This document shows positions 38,113 through 47,876 of a stretch of 64,000 nt of DNA, one piece after another. The translations under genes were made by a program, and so were the position numbers. The notes under the pieces were generated by a model. That model did no database searches. It was not told the DNA's origin and saw only the letters and a list, made by a program, of their open reading frames with translations. The stretch lies in the NCBI RefSeq assembly GCF_001422405.1, contig NZ_LMMV01000022.1:403220-467219 (forward strand), in the 5' to 3' direction. This DNA is from Pseudorhodoferax sp. Leaf267 (GTDB lineage: Bacteria; Pseudomonadota; Gammaproteobacteria; Burkholderiales; Burkholderiaceae_C). The first letter of the stretch is position 1. Each line of letters begins with the position of its first letter.

Positions 38113-38999
38113 GCGCGACCAGCGGCTGGGTGCGTTCCATGCCGGTGGTGTTCGTGCTGATCTGGAGCACCGGTTTCATCGTGGCGCGCTACGGCATGCC
38201 GCAGGCGCCCCCGCTCAAGTTCTTGGCCATGCGTTTCGCGCTGGCCGTGCTGTGCTTCGGCGCCTGGGCGCAGCTGGCGCGGGCGGCTTGGCCGCGCGGT
38301 GGCCGGCAATGGTGGCATCTGATGGTCACCGGCGTTTTCATGCACGCGGGCTACCTCGGTGGTGTGTGGGCCGCCGTCAAGCTGGGCATGGGCGCCGGGC
38401 TGGTGGCGCTGCTGGTCGGGTTGCAGCCGGTGCTGACGGCCATCTGGGTCGCCTCGCGCGGCGGCCAGGTGGCAGTGCGGCAATGGCTGGGCCTGGCGCT
38501 GGGCTTCGGCGGGCTGGCGCTGGTGGTCTGGCAGAAGCTGGGCCATGGCGAGGTCGATGCCGCGAACTTCATGCTGGCGCTGCTGGCGCTCGCCAGCATC
38601 ACCATCGGCACGCTGTACCAGAAGCATTACCTGCAGCCCTGTGCCGTTCCCACCGCCAACTTCGTGCAGAACATAGCGGCGCTCGTCGTCGTGCTGCCGC
38701 TGGCACTGCTGCTCGAGACTGAGGCCATCCGTTACAACGCCGATTTCTTCGGCGCCATGGTCTGGTCGGTGCTGGTGCTGACGCTGGGCGGCAGCTCGTT
38801 GCTCTATATCCTGATCCAGCGTGGTGCGGCCACCTCGGTCACGAGCCTGCTGTACCTGGTGCCGCCGACCACGGCCCTCATGGCCTGGGCGCTGTTCGCC
38901 GAACCCATCACCGTTTTCACCCTGGCCGGCACCGCGCTGACGGCCTTCGGCGTCGCGCTGGTCGTGCGCGCGCCCACCAACCCAAGGAGTACACCATGA
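38109..38999 (+). CDS. EamA/DMT-family transporter
   Basis: A 296-aa drug/metabolite-superfamily exporter with about ten hydrophobic segments and two EamA repeats (FVLIWSTGFIVARYGMPQAP at the N-terminus; GGSSLLYILIQRGAATSVTS and LVPPTTALMAWALFAEPITV in the second half). Substrate is unknown. The ATG overlaps the pgsA stop, and its own stop overlaps the tartrate dehydrogenase ATG (38996), so the three are probably translated from one mRNA. The pairing with a tartrate/malate dehydrogenase may mean it moves a related acid, but that is speculation. Confidence 0.87.
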   Translation: MSATSGWVRSMPVVFVLIWSTGFIVARYGMPQAPPLKFLAMRFALAVLCFGAWAQLARAAWPRGGRQWWHLMVTGVFMHAGYLGGVWAAVKLGMGAGLVALLVGLQPVLTAIWVASRGGQVAVRQWLGLALGFGGLALVVWQKLGHGEVDAANFMLALLALASITIGTLYQKHYLQPCAVPTANFVQNIAALVVVLPLALLLETEAIRYNADFFGAMVWSVLVLTLGGSSLLYILIQRGAATSVTSLLYLVPPTTALMAWALFAEPITVFTLAGTALTAFGVALVVRAPTNPRSTP

Positions 39000-40081
39000 G
39001 CAAGCAACGCATCGCCGTGATCGCCGGTGACGGCATCGGCAAGGAGACCATGCCCGAAGGCATCCGCGTCATGGAGGCCGCGGCCAGCCGGTTCGGCATG
39101 GACCTGCAGTTCGACCACTTCGACTTCTCCAGCTGGGACTACTGCGAGAAGCACGGCAAGATGCTGCCCGACGACTGGAAGGACCAGATCGGCGGACACG
39201 ACGCGATCTACTTCGGCGCCGTCGGCTGGCCCGAGAAGATCGCCGACCATGTGTCGCTGTGGGGCTCGCTGCTGCTGTTTCGCCGCGAGTTCGACCAGTA
39301 CATCAACCTGCGCCCCGCGCGGCTCATGCCCGGCATCGTGGCACCGGTCGTGCGGCGCGATGGCAGCGCGCGTGCGCCCGGCGAGATCGACATGTACATC
39401 GTGCGCGAGAACACCGAGGGTGAGTACTCCAGCATCGGCGGGCGCATGTACGAGGGCACGCCGCGCGAGATCGTGATGCAGGAGACGGTGATGTCGCGCA
39501 TCGGCGTGGACCGCGTGCTGAAGTTCGCTTTCGAGTTGGCCCAGTCGCGTCCCAAGAAGCACTTGACCAGCGCCACCAAGTCCAATGGCATCGCCATCAC
39601 CATGCCGTACTGGGACGAACGCGTGGCCGCGATGGCCAAGGCGTATCCGGACATCCGGCTCGACAAGTTCCACATCGACATCCTGACCGCGCACTTCGTG
39701 CAGCGGCCCGACTTCTTCGACGTGGTCGTGGCCTCCAACTTGTTCGGCGACATCCTGTCCGACTTGGGCCCCGCCTGCACCGGCACCATCGGCATCGCGC
39801 CCAGCGCCAACCTCAATCCCGAGCGCACCACGCCCTCGCTGTTCGAGCCCGTGCACGGTTCGGCGCCGGACATCGCAGGCCAGGGGATCGCCAACCCGAT
39901 CGGCCAGATCTGGTGCGGCGCGATGATGCTGGAGTTTCTCGGACGCAAGGATGCGCACGATGCTGTGCTGAAAGCCATCGAGGCCGTGCTGGAGCCCGGC
40001 AGCGGCGCGCCGCGCACACCGGACATCGGCGGCAAGGCCTCGACCAGCGACCTGGGCAAGGCCATCGCCGCGGCACTTTGA
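38996..40081 (+). CDS. Tartrate dehydrogenase / D-malate dehydrogenase family
   Basis: A 361-aa decarboxylating beta-hydroxyacid dehydrogenase of the isocitrate/isopropylmalate family, closest by eye to tartrate dehydrogenase (TtuC/YeaU). It shows IAVIAGDGIGKETMPEGIRV (~6-25), the subfamily DYCEKHGKMLPDDW, SLLLFRREFDQYINLRPARL (~91-110), YIVRENTEGEYSSIGGR, and the metal-binding SNLFGDILSDLGPAC followed by FEPVHGSAPDIAGQGIANPI. Tartrate, D-malate and isopropylmalate enzymes are similar; the KHGKMLP segment favours tartrate/D-malate. Coupled by overlap to the EamA gene. Confidence 0.9.
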   Translation: MSKQRIAVIAGDGIGKETMPEGIRVMEAAASRFGMDLQFDHFDFSSWDYCEKHGKMLPDDWKDQIGGHDAIYFGAVGWPEKIADHVSLWGSLLLFRREFDQYINLRPARLMPGIVAPVVRRDGSARAPGEIDMYIVRENTEGEYSSIGGRMYEGTPREIVMQETVMSRIGVDRVLKFAFELAQSRPKKHLTSATKSNGIAITMPYWDERVAAMAKAYPDIRLDKFHIDILTAHFVQRPDFFDVVVASNLFGDILSDLGPACTGTIGIAPSANLNPERTTPSLFEPVHGSAPDIAGQGIANPIGQIWCGAMMLEFLGRKDAHDAVLKAIEAVLEPGSGAPRTPDIGGKASTSDLGKAIAAAL

Positions 40082-40339
40082 TACCGGGCGCAACACGGGA
40101 AACAGCGCGGGCCACAGGGGGGAAATGCCCTGGCCGCCCTCTGGATTGCGTCTAGAATCCGCCTCCGCGCCGCCCGAACGCCCCCTGGCCCGCGAGACAC
40201 CCACGGTGCTCGCAATGCCTTGCAGACGGTGCCGCACCCATACGTTTTCGCCCACCTTGCCTTTTGCGCGCCGCTGATTCGCGAGCCGCGGAAACACTCC
40301 TTGTCAAGATGACAGCACAACCCATGCGAGGGACCCTTC

Positions 40340-40612
40340 GTGAACAAGTCTGAACTGATCGAACACATCGCCAACAACGCCGACATCTCCAAGGCCGCTG
40401 CCACGCGTGCTCTGGAGTCCACCATCGAGGCGGTGAAGAAGACCTTGAAAAAGGGCGGGACTGTGTCGCTGGTCGGGTTCGGCACGTTCGCCGTCGGCAA
40501 GCGCGCGGCCCGCACCGGCCGCAATCCGCGCACGGGGGCTGCGATTAAAATCAAGGCTGCCAAGGTTCCCAAGTTCCGTCCAGGCAAGGCATTGAAAGAT
40601 GCGTTGAACTGA
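40340..40612 (+). CDS. hupB: DNA-binding protein HU
   Basis: A 90-aa HU-family nucleoid protein: [20 protein letters not shown] (~1-20), the signature [20 protein letters not shown] (~48-67) including the DNA-intercalating Asn-Pro pair, and the C-terminal [16 protein letters not shown] 258-bp upstream region separates it from the tartrate dehydrogenase and contains a -10-like TAGAAT at 40153-40158. tRNA-Val follows 14 bp downstream. Confidence 0.96.
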   Translation: MNKSELIEHIANNADISKAAATRALESTIEAVKKTLKKGGTVSLVGFGTFAVGKRAARTGRNPRTGAAIKIKAAKVPKFRPGKALKDALN

Positions 40613-40626
40613 CACCGATGCAGGCG

Positions 40627-40702
40627 GGGTGCTTAGCTCAGTTGGTAGAGCGGCGCCTTTACACGGCGTAGGTCGGCGGTTCGAGACCGTCAGCACCCAC
40701 CA
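40627..40702 (+). tRNA. tRNA-Val (anticodon TAC)
   Basis: A 76-nt cloverleaf with encoded CCA: acceptor stem GGGTGCT/AGCACCC, D-arm GCTCAGTTGGTAGAGC, anticodon loop CTTTACACG with TAC, and T-arm GGCGGTTCGAGACCGTC. It lies between hupB and ppiD, a common betaproteobacterial order. Confidence 0.97.
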
Positions 40703-40761
40703 CCCCCATCCAGGTCGAGGCGAACAGTTTGTTCGCCTTTTCTCTTTTGCGAGAGCGCTCC

Positions 40762-42690
40762 ATGTTCGATTTCGTCCGCCAGCACACCAAGCTCATGATG
40801 GGCTTGCTGTTCCTGCTCATCATTCCCTCGTTCGTGCTGTTCGGACTGGAGGGCTACACCAATTCCATGAAGGAAGGCGGTGCCGTGGTGGCGAAGGTGG
40901 CCGGCACCGAGATCAAGCAGGCCGAGTGGGACTTCGCGCACCGCAACGAGGTGCAGCGCATCATGGCGTCCACGCCTGGCATCGATCCCAAGCTGCTCGA
41001 CTCGCCCCAGGCGAAGTACGCGACGCTGGAGCGGCTGGTGCGTGACCGCGTCATGGCCGTGGCGGCCGACAAGGAACGCCTGGTGACCACGGACGCACGC
41101 CTGGCCCGCACGCTGCAGGAAGACCCGAACATCGCGGCATTGCGCAAGGCCGACGGCACGCTGGACGTGGAGCGTTACCGCATGCTCGTGGGCGCGCAGG
41201 GCATGACGCCCGAGATGTTCGAGTCCAACGTGCGCCAGCAGTTGTCCACGCGCCAGGTCATGTCTGCCCTGGGTGAATCGGCGATCAGCGCGGCCGTGCC
41301 GGCGGAGACGACCTTCGGCGCCTTCCTGCAGCGGCGCGAAGTGCGCGTCGCGCGTTTCCCGGCGACCGACTTCGCCGCTGGCCTCAAGCCCACCGATGCC
41401 GAGCTGCAGGCTTGGTACAAGGAGCACGTGGCGCAGTTCCGCGCGCCCGAGCAGGCAAAGATCGAGTACGTGGTGCTCGACCTGGATGCCGTCAAGAAGG
41501 GCATGTCGGTCAACGAGCAGGACCTCAAGACCTACTACGAGCAGAACATGGCGCAGCAGGCCGGCAAGGAAGAGCGCCGCGCCAGCCACATCCTGGTCAA
41601 TGCGCCCAAGTCCGCCTCGGCCGAGGAGCGCAGCAAGGCCAAGGCGCGTGCCGAGGAGTTGCTGGCCGAGGTACGCAAGGCGCCGGCCAGCTTCGCGGAC
41701 ATCGCGCGCAAGAGCTCGCAGGACACGGGCTCGGCGCCAGGCGGTGGAGACCTGGACTTCTTCGCGCGCGGCGCGATGGTCAAGCCCTTCGAGGATGCGG
41801 CCTATGCGATGAAGAAGGGCGACATTAGCGATGTGGTCGAGTCCGACTTCGGCTACCACATCATCCAGCTCACCGACATCCGCAAGCCCAAGCAGGCCAG
41901 CTTCGAAGAGATGCGTCCGCAGCTGGAAGCCGAACTCAAGGCGCAACAGGCACAGCGCAGCTATGCCGAGACGGCCGAGACGTTCACGAACACCGTGTAC
42001 GAGCAGTCCGACAGCCTCAAGCCCGTGGCCGACAAGCTCAAGCTGGACATCCGCACGGCGACCGTGGCGCCCGTTCCGGCACCCGGTGCGACGGGCGTAC
42101 TGGTCAACGACAAGCTGCTGACCGCCATCTTCTCGTCCGATGCGACGGAGAAGAAGCGCAACACCGAGGCCATTGAGACCGGCACCAACCAGCTCGTGTC
42201 CGCCCGCGTGGTCGAGCATTCGCCGGCCCGCACACTGGGCTTGGACGAGGTGCGCGACCGTGTGCAGGCCGGCTGGATTGCCCAGCGCGCTGGCGAATTG
42301 GCCAAGAAGCAGGGCGAAGCGCGCGTGGCCGAGTGGAAGGATGCCTCCAAGACGCCGACGATGCCCGCGGCCATCGTCGTGTCGCGCGAGGACACGCACC
42401 AGTTGCCACCCAAGGTCGTGGACGCCGCCCTGCGCGCCGACCCTGCGAACTTGCCCGCCGTCGTTGGCGTGGACCTGGCCGAGCAGGGATATGCCGTGGT
42501 GCGCGTCGACAAGATCGAGCCAGCCAAGCCCATGGATCCGGCTGTCGTGCAACAGGTGCGCCAGCAATACGGGCAGGCCTGGTCCACGGCCGAGAGCCTG
42601 GCGTACTACAACTTGCTGAAGGAGCGGTTCAAGGTTCGCATCGACGTGCCGGCCCCGGCGACGGCAACGGATTTGCAGGCCAGGCCCTAG
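40762..42690 (+). CDS. ppiD: Peptidyl-prolyl isomerase / periplasmic chaperone PpiD (SurA N-domain)
   Basis: A 642-aa inner-membrane-anchored periplasmic chaperone near the Sec exit. The start [20 protein letters not shown] has a single N-terminal transmembrane helix (~11-33), a SurA-like N-terminal domain follows, and a parvulin domain lies at ~265-365 ([51 protein letters not shown]). A long C-terminal region with a degenerate second domain completes it. The in-frame upstream start at 40729 lies in the tRNA-Val spacer and is not used. Confidence 0.94.
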   Translation: MFDFVRQHTKLMMGLLFLLIIPSFVLFGLEGYTNSMKEGGAVVAKVAGTEIKQAEWDFAHRNEVQRIMASTPGIDPKLLDSPQAKYATLERLVRDRVMAVAADKERLVTTDARLARTLQEDPNIAALRKADGTLDVERYRMLVGAQGMTPEMFESNVRQQLSTRQVMSALGESAISAAVPAETTFGAFLQRREVRVARFPATDFAAGLKPTDAELQAWYKEHVAQFRAPEQAKIEYVVLDLDAVKKGMSVNEQDLKTYYEQNMAQQAGKEERRASHILVNAPKSASAEERSKAKARAEELLAEVRKAPASFADIARKSSQDTGSAPGGGDLDFFARGAMVKPFEDAAYAMKKGDISDVVESDFGYHIIQLTDIRKPKQASFEEMRPQLEAELKAQQAQRSYAETAETFTNTVYEQSDSLKPVADKLKLDIRTATVAPVPAPGATGVLVNDKLLTAIFSSDATEKKRNTEAIETGTNQLVSARVVEHSPARTLGLDEVRDRVQAGWIAQRAGELAKKQGEARVAEWKDASKTPTMPAAIVVSREDTHQLPPKVVDAALRADPANLPAVVGVDLAEQGYAVVRVDKIEPAKPMDPAVVQQVRQQYGQAWSTAESLAYYNLLKERFKVRIDVPAPATATDLQARP

Positions 42691-42727
42691 CGCCTTGGCT
42701 CTCTTGGGCTATACTCTGCGGCTTCGC

Positions 42728-42804
42728 GGTGGCTGTAGCTCAGTTGGTAGAGTCCAGGATTGTGATTCCTGTTGTCGTGGGTTCGAGCCCCATCAGCCAC
42801 CCCA
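42728..42804 (+). tRNA. tRNA-His (anticodon GTG)
   Basis: A 77-nt cloverleaf with encoded CCA, anticodon GTG at 42762-42764, T-arm GTGGGTTCGAGCCCCAT. It has the two histidine identity elements: an extra G at -1 (42728) opposite C73 (42801). A strong terminator follows. Confidence 0.97.
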
Positions 42805-42809
42805 AAACA

Positions 42810-42848
42810 TGAAAACCCCTGTGCCGGCAACGGCCCAGGGGTTTTTTC
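42810..42848. terminator. Bidirectional intrinsic terminator after tRNA-His
   Basis: Stem AACCCCTG/CAGGGGTT with an inner GCCG/CGGC pairing is followed by TTTTTT on the plus strand; on the minus strand it is followed by TTCATGTTTT. It serves tRNA-His (+) and the anion permease (-). Confidence 0.88.
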
Positions 42849-42858
42849 ATGCCCGGCG

Positions 42859-44031
42859 TCAGCCCAGTCGCAACAGCGCGGCCGATGCCGCGCAGACCAG
42901 CAGGAACGGGATGCTGATGCGGTGGAACGCGCGCATGCCGTCCGGCAGCTTGGCCAGCCGCAGCGCGATCAGGTTGGCCAGCGAACCCAGTACGCAGCCG
43001 AAGCCGCCGACGCTTACGCCGGCCGCCAGCGCCGGCAGGTCGCGCACGGTGCCGTCCAGCAGGATGGTCGCTGGCACATTGCTGATGAACTGCGACGCCA
43101 CGATGGCGGCCAGGTAGGCGCGCCAGCCTTCGGCGATCGGCCAGCGCTGCAGCAAGGCGGCCACGACAGGCAGCTCGGCGAGCTGGCGCAGATCCACGAA
43201 CATCAGCGCGATGATAGCCAGCAGCGCCCAGTCGATGCCGCGCAGTACACGTGGCGCGAACAGCAAGAAGGCGCCGAACACCAGGCCCAGGCCGGCCACC
43301 AGCCAGTGGCGGTCCAGCGCCACCACGAAGGCCACGAACAATACGCCCGCCAGCGCGAGCAGCCGAGGCTGCACCGGCGCAGCCTCGGCTGCGGGCTTCA
43401 GCGCGATCGGCGTGCGCGGCATCAGCAGCCATACCGCCGCGAACAGCCAGAACAGCATGACCCCGACGGTGGGCGCCATCATGCCCATGAAGCCGAAGAA
43501 GCTCTCGCCCGAGCGATGCCACAGGTACAAGTTCTGCGGATTTCCGATCGGCGTCAGTGCCGAGCCGGCATTGACGGCCAGCGCCTCCAGCACGACCAGG
43601 CGCGCCAGCGGCAGATGCGCCTGCGTGGCCAGCACGCGCGTGAGCGGCACCAGCAGGAACAGGCTCACGTCGTTGGTCACCAGGGCAGAGAGCAGGGCCG
43701 CCGCTGCGGTCAGCAGCATGGCCAGGCCGCGCAGCGTGGTGGTGCGGGCCAGCAGGCGTTGCGCGGTGGTCTGCAGCATGCCGCTGCGCTCCACGCCCTG
43801 CGTGATGGCCAGCAAGCCCGCCAGCGCGCCGACGGTCTGCCAGTCCACCAGTTGCAAATACTCGCGCGGCGCGCGCGGCTGCCAGATGGCCAGGCCGATG
43901 GCCACGGCCAGGAGCACCCACAGCAGGGTGTTGCCGCCTCCTGCCTGTGGCGCATCGTCGGGCAGGTTCGAGGGATGGGAGACGGCGGTGGGCATGGGCG
44001 CAACTGCGGGACGTTGGGACGGGGGGCGCAT
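42859..44031 (-). CDS. SLC13/ArsB-NhaD superfamily anion permease
   Basis: A ~390-aa polytopic membrane protein (about ten hydrophobic segments) of the ion-transporter superfamily that includes ArsB, NhaD and CitMHS. Characteristic stretches are VTNDVSLFLLVPLTRVLATQ (~137-156), the helix-hairpin motif NAGSALTPIGNPQNLYLWHR (~173-192) and, in the second half, ASQFISNVPATILLDGTVRD. The paired TNDV... and SNVPA... loops are the substrate-binding re-entrant regions. The ion is unknown. The start is uncertain: ATG 44031 or 43995, neither with a convincing ribosome-binding site. It is divergent from the GGDEF/EAL gene. Confidence 0.85.
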   Translation of the reverse strand: MRPPSQRPAVAPMPTAVSHPSNLPDDAPQAGGGNTLLWVLLAVAIGLAIWQPRAPREYLQLVDWQTVGALAGLLAITQGVERSGMLQTTAQRLLARTTTLRGLAMLLTAAAALLSALVTNDVSLFLLVPLTRVLATQAHLPLARLVVLEALAVNAGSALTPIGNPQNLYLWHRSGESFFGFMGMMAPTVGVMLFWLFAAVWLLMPRTPIALKPAAEAAPVQPRLLALAGVLFVAFVVALDRHWLVAGLGLVFGAFLLFAPRVLRGIDWALLAIIALMFVDLRQLAELPVVAALLQRWPIAEGWRAYLAAIVASQFISNVPATILLDGTVRDLPALAAGVSVGGFGCVLGSLANLIALRLAKLPDGMRAFHRISIPFLLVCAASAALLRLG

Positions 44032-44183
44032 GCCGGGCTGTTTGCCTGGGACACGAGAGGGAGGGCAGGATTCTCTCCTGCGCCGCGCGGGCGGTGCGGA
44101 TGTGCTACGGTCCGTCGTTCCGCTGCGTGCCTGGCGAGCGAATCGAGCGAGCCATTCGCGCGGCGGCAGCATCAGGAGATTGC

Positions 44184-46727
44184 GTGGCCAGCAGCACCGT
44201 GGATTCATCGTCAGCCACCGCCAGCGTAGGCGGCACCGTCGTGGGCGATGACTTCCATCTGGACGAGAACGCTGCGGACTTGCCAGACCGCCGCACGGAC
44301 ATGCCGGCCGATCTGATCGCGGTGTTCGACAGTCTGCCCGTCCTGGTGTGTTGCATCGACATCGGTGCGGCTGCGCCGCTGCTGTACTGGAACCGCGAGT
44401 GCGAGCGCTGCTCGGGCTACAGCGCTTCGGAGATCGTCGGCAATTCCGGCGCGATGCAACTGCTGTACCCCGAGCCGCTGTACCTGGCGCGCAAGACGGC
44501 GGACTACCTGGAGCGGGGGCCGAATTTCCGCGACCTGGAGTGGACGCTGCACAGCAAGTCGTCCGGCAAGCGCCGCATCGCCTGGTCGTCCATCGATGCG
44601 CTGGGCAGCCCGACCGGCCCACGCTGGTGCATCGGACTGGACATCACGGCCCACTCCGAATCGCACCGCCTCCTGCGCGACCGCGACAAGTTGCTTGGCT
44701 CGGTGTTCCGGCATCTGCCGGACATGGTCTACCTGAAGGATGGCGAGGGACGCTGGCTGCTTGCCAATCCGACGGCGCGTGCCGTGCTGGGACTGTCGGA
44801 GCAGGACGCTCACGGCCAGACCAATCTAGATGTGGCGGACTCGGGCCATGCCGCTAGCGTCGACCTGCGCCATAGCGCATTGACCGAGGAGGCCACCTGG
44901 CAGTCCGGCCGCATTTCGCATGCGCAGGAGACCAGCGACGACGGGCACGGAAACTTGCGCTTCTACGATGTGATCCGGGTGCCGACCTTCGGCCGGCGCG
45001 GGCAGCGCCTGCACTTGCTGGTGGTCCGGCGCGATGTGACCGACCAGCGCATCGCGGCCACCAAGCTGGAGCTGGCCGGCCGCGTGCTGGAGCAGAGCAC
45101 CGACGGCATCATCATCACCGAGGCCGACAACCGCATCATCATGGTGAACGCAGCCTTCACCGAGATCACGGGCTACCAGGCCGACGAGGCGCTGGGCCTG
45201 GACCCGAAGTTCCTGGCTTCGGGCCAGCACGACCGCGCCTTCTACGCGCAGATGTGGAGCGTGCTGGCCGACCAGGGCCGCTGGAGCGGCGAGATCTGGA
45301 ACCGGCGCAAGAACGGCGAGGTGTACCCGCAGTGGCTGAGCCTGTCGGCCCTGCGCCAGCGCGCAACCGACGAAATCACCCATTACGTGGCGGCCTTCTC
45401 CGACCTGAGCTCGCGCAAGGCGGCCGAGGAAAAGATCGCCTACCTGTCGAGCAAGGATGCGATCACCGGCCTGCCCAACCGCACGCAGGCCACGCTGCAG
45501 GCGGGCCTGGCGCTGGAGCATGCGCGCGCGGCTGGCGACCACGTGGCGCTGGTGGTGCTGGACGTGGACAACTTCAAGAACCTGAATGATTCGCTCGGCC
45601 ACAGCGCCGGCGACCAGCTGCTGCGCGAGATCGGCGCGCGCCTGTCCAGCCTGATGCGCGAGCGCAGCATCATCGGCCGCCTGAGCGGTGACGAGTTCCT
45701 GCTGCTGCTGCCGGGCGTGCAGAGCACGGCGGAGGCGGCCCACGCCGTGCGCGCGCTGATGGATTTGGTCGGCCAGCCCGTCGTGCTGGGCGAGTTGCCA
45801 GTGAATGTCTCGGTGTCCGCCGGCATTGCCATGTTTCCGAGCGACGGCATGGACTTCGACACCTTGTTCGGCCGCGCCGATGCCGCCATGTTCGCTGCCA
45901 AGCGCAACGGCCGGGCCGGCTACCAGTTCGCCAGCGCGCTCATGAACGAGGCGGCCATCGACCGATTGCAGATCGAGGCCCTGCTGCGCCGCGCCATCGA
46001 GACGCACGCGCTGCGGCTCGAATACCAACCCCTGGTGCATCTGGCCAGTGGGCGCATCGTTGGCGCCGAGGCACTGTGCCGCTGGGACGACCCGGAGCGC
46101 GGCTCCATCCCGCCGGGCTTGTTCATCCCGATCGCCGAAGACTGCGGCCTCATCGAATCGCTGGGTGGCTGGGTGCTCAGGACGGCGGCGCTGCAGCTGC
46201 GCCAGTGGCACGATGCCGGCCACACGGAACTCATGATGGCGGTCAACCTGTCGGCCCGGCAGTTCCAGCGCGGCGTGGTGCTGCAACAGGTCGAGGCCGC
46301 GCTCGTGGCCTCGGGCATTGCGCCGGACCGGCTGGAACTGGAGCTCACCGAGACCGTGCTGTTGCACGACGGCGATGCGGTCATGGCGACCTTGCGCCGG
46401 CTCAAGGCCCTGGGCATCAAGCTGTCGATGGACGACTTCGGCACCGGCTATTCCAGCCTGGCCTACCTGCGCCGTTTCAAGTTCGACAAGATCAAGATCG
46501 ACCGGTCCTTCGTGTGCGACCTGATCGACGACCCGGACAACGCCGCGATCGTGCGCGGCATCATCTCGCTGGCGCAGAGCCTAGGCCTGTCGGTGCTGGC
46601 CGAAGGTGTGGAGACCGAGGCCATCGCCCAGCGCCTGCGGCATCTGCAGTGCACGTTCGCGCAGGGCTACCTGTTCGACCGGCCGCTGCGGCCCGAAGTG
46701 TTCGGGCAGCGCCTGGGCCGCCCGTGA
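44184..46727 (+). CDS. PAS-GGDEF-EAL cyclic-di-GMP signalling protein
   Basis: An 847-aa soluble (no transmembrane segment seen) multidomain protein. It has three PAS-like sensors (LYWNRECERCSGYSASEIVG ~60-79; VFRHLPDMVYLKDGEGRWLL ~176-195; VLEQSTDGIIITEADNRIIM ~300-319), a GGDEF domain (KDAITGLPNR; signature GRLSGDEFLL ~500, i.e. SGDEF) and an EAL domain (GAEALCRWDDPE ~630; ELTETVLLHD; MDDFGTGYSSLAYLRRFKFD; LAEGVET). EAL catalytic motifs look intact, so phosphodiesterase activity is likely; cyclase activity is uncertain. The GTG at 44184 has an AGGAG ribosome-binding site; the upstream in-frame extension is antisense to the permease. Confidence 0.9.
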   Translation: MASSTVDSSSATASVGGTVVGDDFHLDENAADLPDRRTDMPADLIAVFDSLPVLVCCIDIGAAAPLLYWNRECERCSGYSASEIVGNSGAMQLLYPEPLYLARKTADYLERGPNFRDLEWTLHSKSSGKRRIAWSSIDALGSPTGPRWCIGLDITAHSESHRLLRDRDKLLGSVFRHLPDMVYLKDGEGRWLLANPTARAVLGLSEQDAHGQTNLDVADSGHAASVDLRHSALTEEATWQSGRISHAQETSDDGHGNLRFYDVIRVPTFGRRGQRLHLLVVRRDVTDQRIAATKLELAGRVLEQSTDGIIITEADNRIIMVNAAFTEITGYQADEALGLDPKFLASGQHDRAFYAQMWSVLADQGRWSGEIWNRRKNGEVYPQWLSLSALRQRATDEITHYVAAFSDLSSRKAAEEKIAYLSSKDAITGLPNRTQATLQAGLALEHARAAGDHVALVVLDVDNFKNLNDSLGHSAGDQLLREIGARLSSLMRERSIIGRLSGDEFLLLLPGVQSTAEAAHAVRALMDLVGQPVVLGELPVNVSVSAGIAMFPSDGMDFDTLFGRADAAMFAAKRNGRAGYQFASALMNEAAIDRLQIEALLRRAIETHALRLEYQPLVHLASGRIVGAEALCRWDDPERGSIPPGLFIPIAEDCGLIESLGGWVLRTAALQLRQWHDAGHTELMMAVNLSARQFQRGVVLQQVEAALVASGIAPDRLELELTETVLLHDGDAVMATLRRLKALGIKLSMDDFGTGYSSLAYLRRFKFDKIKIDRSFVCDLIDDPDNAAIVRGIISLAQSLGLSVLAEGVETEAIAQRLRHLQCTFAQGYLFDRPLRPEVFGQRLGRP

Positions 46728-46740
46728 GTGCTGCGCAGCT

Positions 46741-47736
46741 TCAGGCCCCGGGGTTGACCAGGACCAGCTTGCCCTTGACCTCGCGCGAGCCCATGCGCGC
46801 ATAGGCGGTCTTCAAGTCTGCCATCGGCACGGTGCTGTCGATGACCGGCTTGATCTTGCCCTGGGCATACCACTGCGCCAGCTCGGCCATCGCGGCCGCG
46901 CTGGCCTTGGGCTCCTGGCGCGAGAAGCCACCCCAGAACACGCCGACGATGGAGGCGCCCTTGAGCAACGTCAGGTTGAGCGGCAGCGTGGGGATGGGGC
47001 CGGATGCGAAGCCCACCACGAGATAACGCCCGCGCCAGGCGATGGAGCGGAACGCGGGTTCGGCGAAGTCGCCCCCCACAGGGTCGTAGATCACGTCCGG
47101 GCCCTTGCCATCGGTCAGCTTCTTGATGGCCTCGCGGAAATTCGTCGGCAGGCTGTCGTGCGTGTAGTTGATGGTCTCGTCGGCGCCGATGGAGCGGCAC
47201 AAAGCGCACTTCTCATCGGTGGACGCCGCCGCGATCACGCGCGCGCCCTGAGCCTTGGCGATCTGGATCGCCGACGTGCCGACACCGCCGGCGGCGCCCA
47301 GCACGAGCACCGTCTCGCCAGCCTTGAGCTGCGCGCGGTCCACCAGGGCGTGGTGCGAGGTGGCGTAGATCATGATAAAGGCCGCCGCGTCCACATGCGG
47401 GAAGCCGGCCGGCAAGGGCATGCACTGCGCGGCCGGTGCCAGCGCATGCGTGCCAAAGCCCCCGGTGCCGGCCAGGCAGGCCACGTTCTGGCCGACGGAC
47501 AGATGCTGCACGCCATCGCCCACGGCCTCGACCACCCCGGCGAATTCCGAGCCCGGCACGAAGGGCAGGGGCGGCTTCATCTGGTACTTGTTCTGGACGA
47601 TCAGCAGGTCCGGGAAGTTCAGGCTGGCCGCATGGATGCGGACCAGTACCTCGCCCTTGCCAGGGGTGGGCGTGGGCAGTTCCTTCCAGACCAGGGCATC
47701 CACCCCGACCGGGTTTTCGCAAAGCCATGCGTGCAT
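46741..47736 (-). CDS. NADPH:quinone oxidoreductase family protein (zinc-free MDR)
   Basis: A 331-aa medium-chain dehydrogenase/reductase of the quinone-oxidoreductase type: PGKGEVLVRIHAASLNFPDL (~25-44), PFVPGSEFAGVVEAVGDGV (~58-76) and the NADPH-binding GETVLVLGAAGGVGTSAIQI (~140-159). There are no zinc-ligand cysteines. It ends 13 bp from the convergent GGDEF/EAL stop. An AAAGGAG ribosome-binding site precedes the ATG. Substrate unknown; enoyl/acryloyl reductases share this fold. Confidence 0.88.
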   Translation of the reverse strand: MHAWLCENPVGVDALVWKELPTPTPGKGEVLVRIHAASLNFPDLLIVQNKYQMKPPLPFVPGSEFAGVVEAVGDGVQHLSVGQNVACLAGTGGFGTHALAPAAQCMPLPAGFPHVDAAAFIMIYATSHHALVDRAQLKAGETVLVLGAAGGVGTSAIQIAKAQGARVIAAASTDEKCALCRSIGADETINYTHDSLPTNFREAIKKLTDGKGPDVIYDPVGGDFAEPAFRSIAWRGRYLVVGFASGPIPTLPLNLTLLKGASIVGVFWGGFSRQEPKASAAAMAELAQWYAQGKIKPVIDSTVPMADLKTAYARMGSREVKGKLVLVNPGA

Positions 47737-47876
47737 CGAGTCTCCTTTGTTTGGGCCTTCAAGATGGGCCGGATGATAGGACCGGCCAGTGCGTCGGACG
47801 GGGCTGGATTGTCCCGGTTGCGACCGGCTCGATGGCCGATAGGCCCACCTACAATGCGCGCATTCCGAGCGAACCC

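Noticed and set aside
43947..44183. N-terminal extension of the GGDEF/EAL protein
   Set aside because: It is antisense to the permease start, Arg/Gly-rich, and a GTG with a good ribosome-binding site at 44184 gives a sensible protein.
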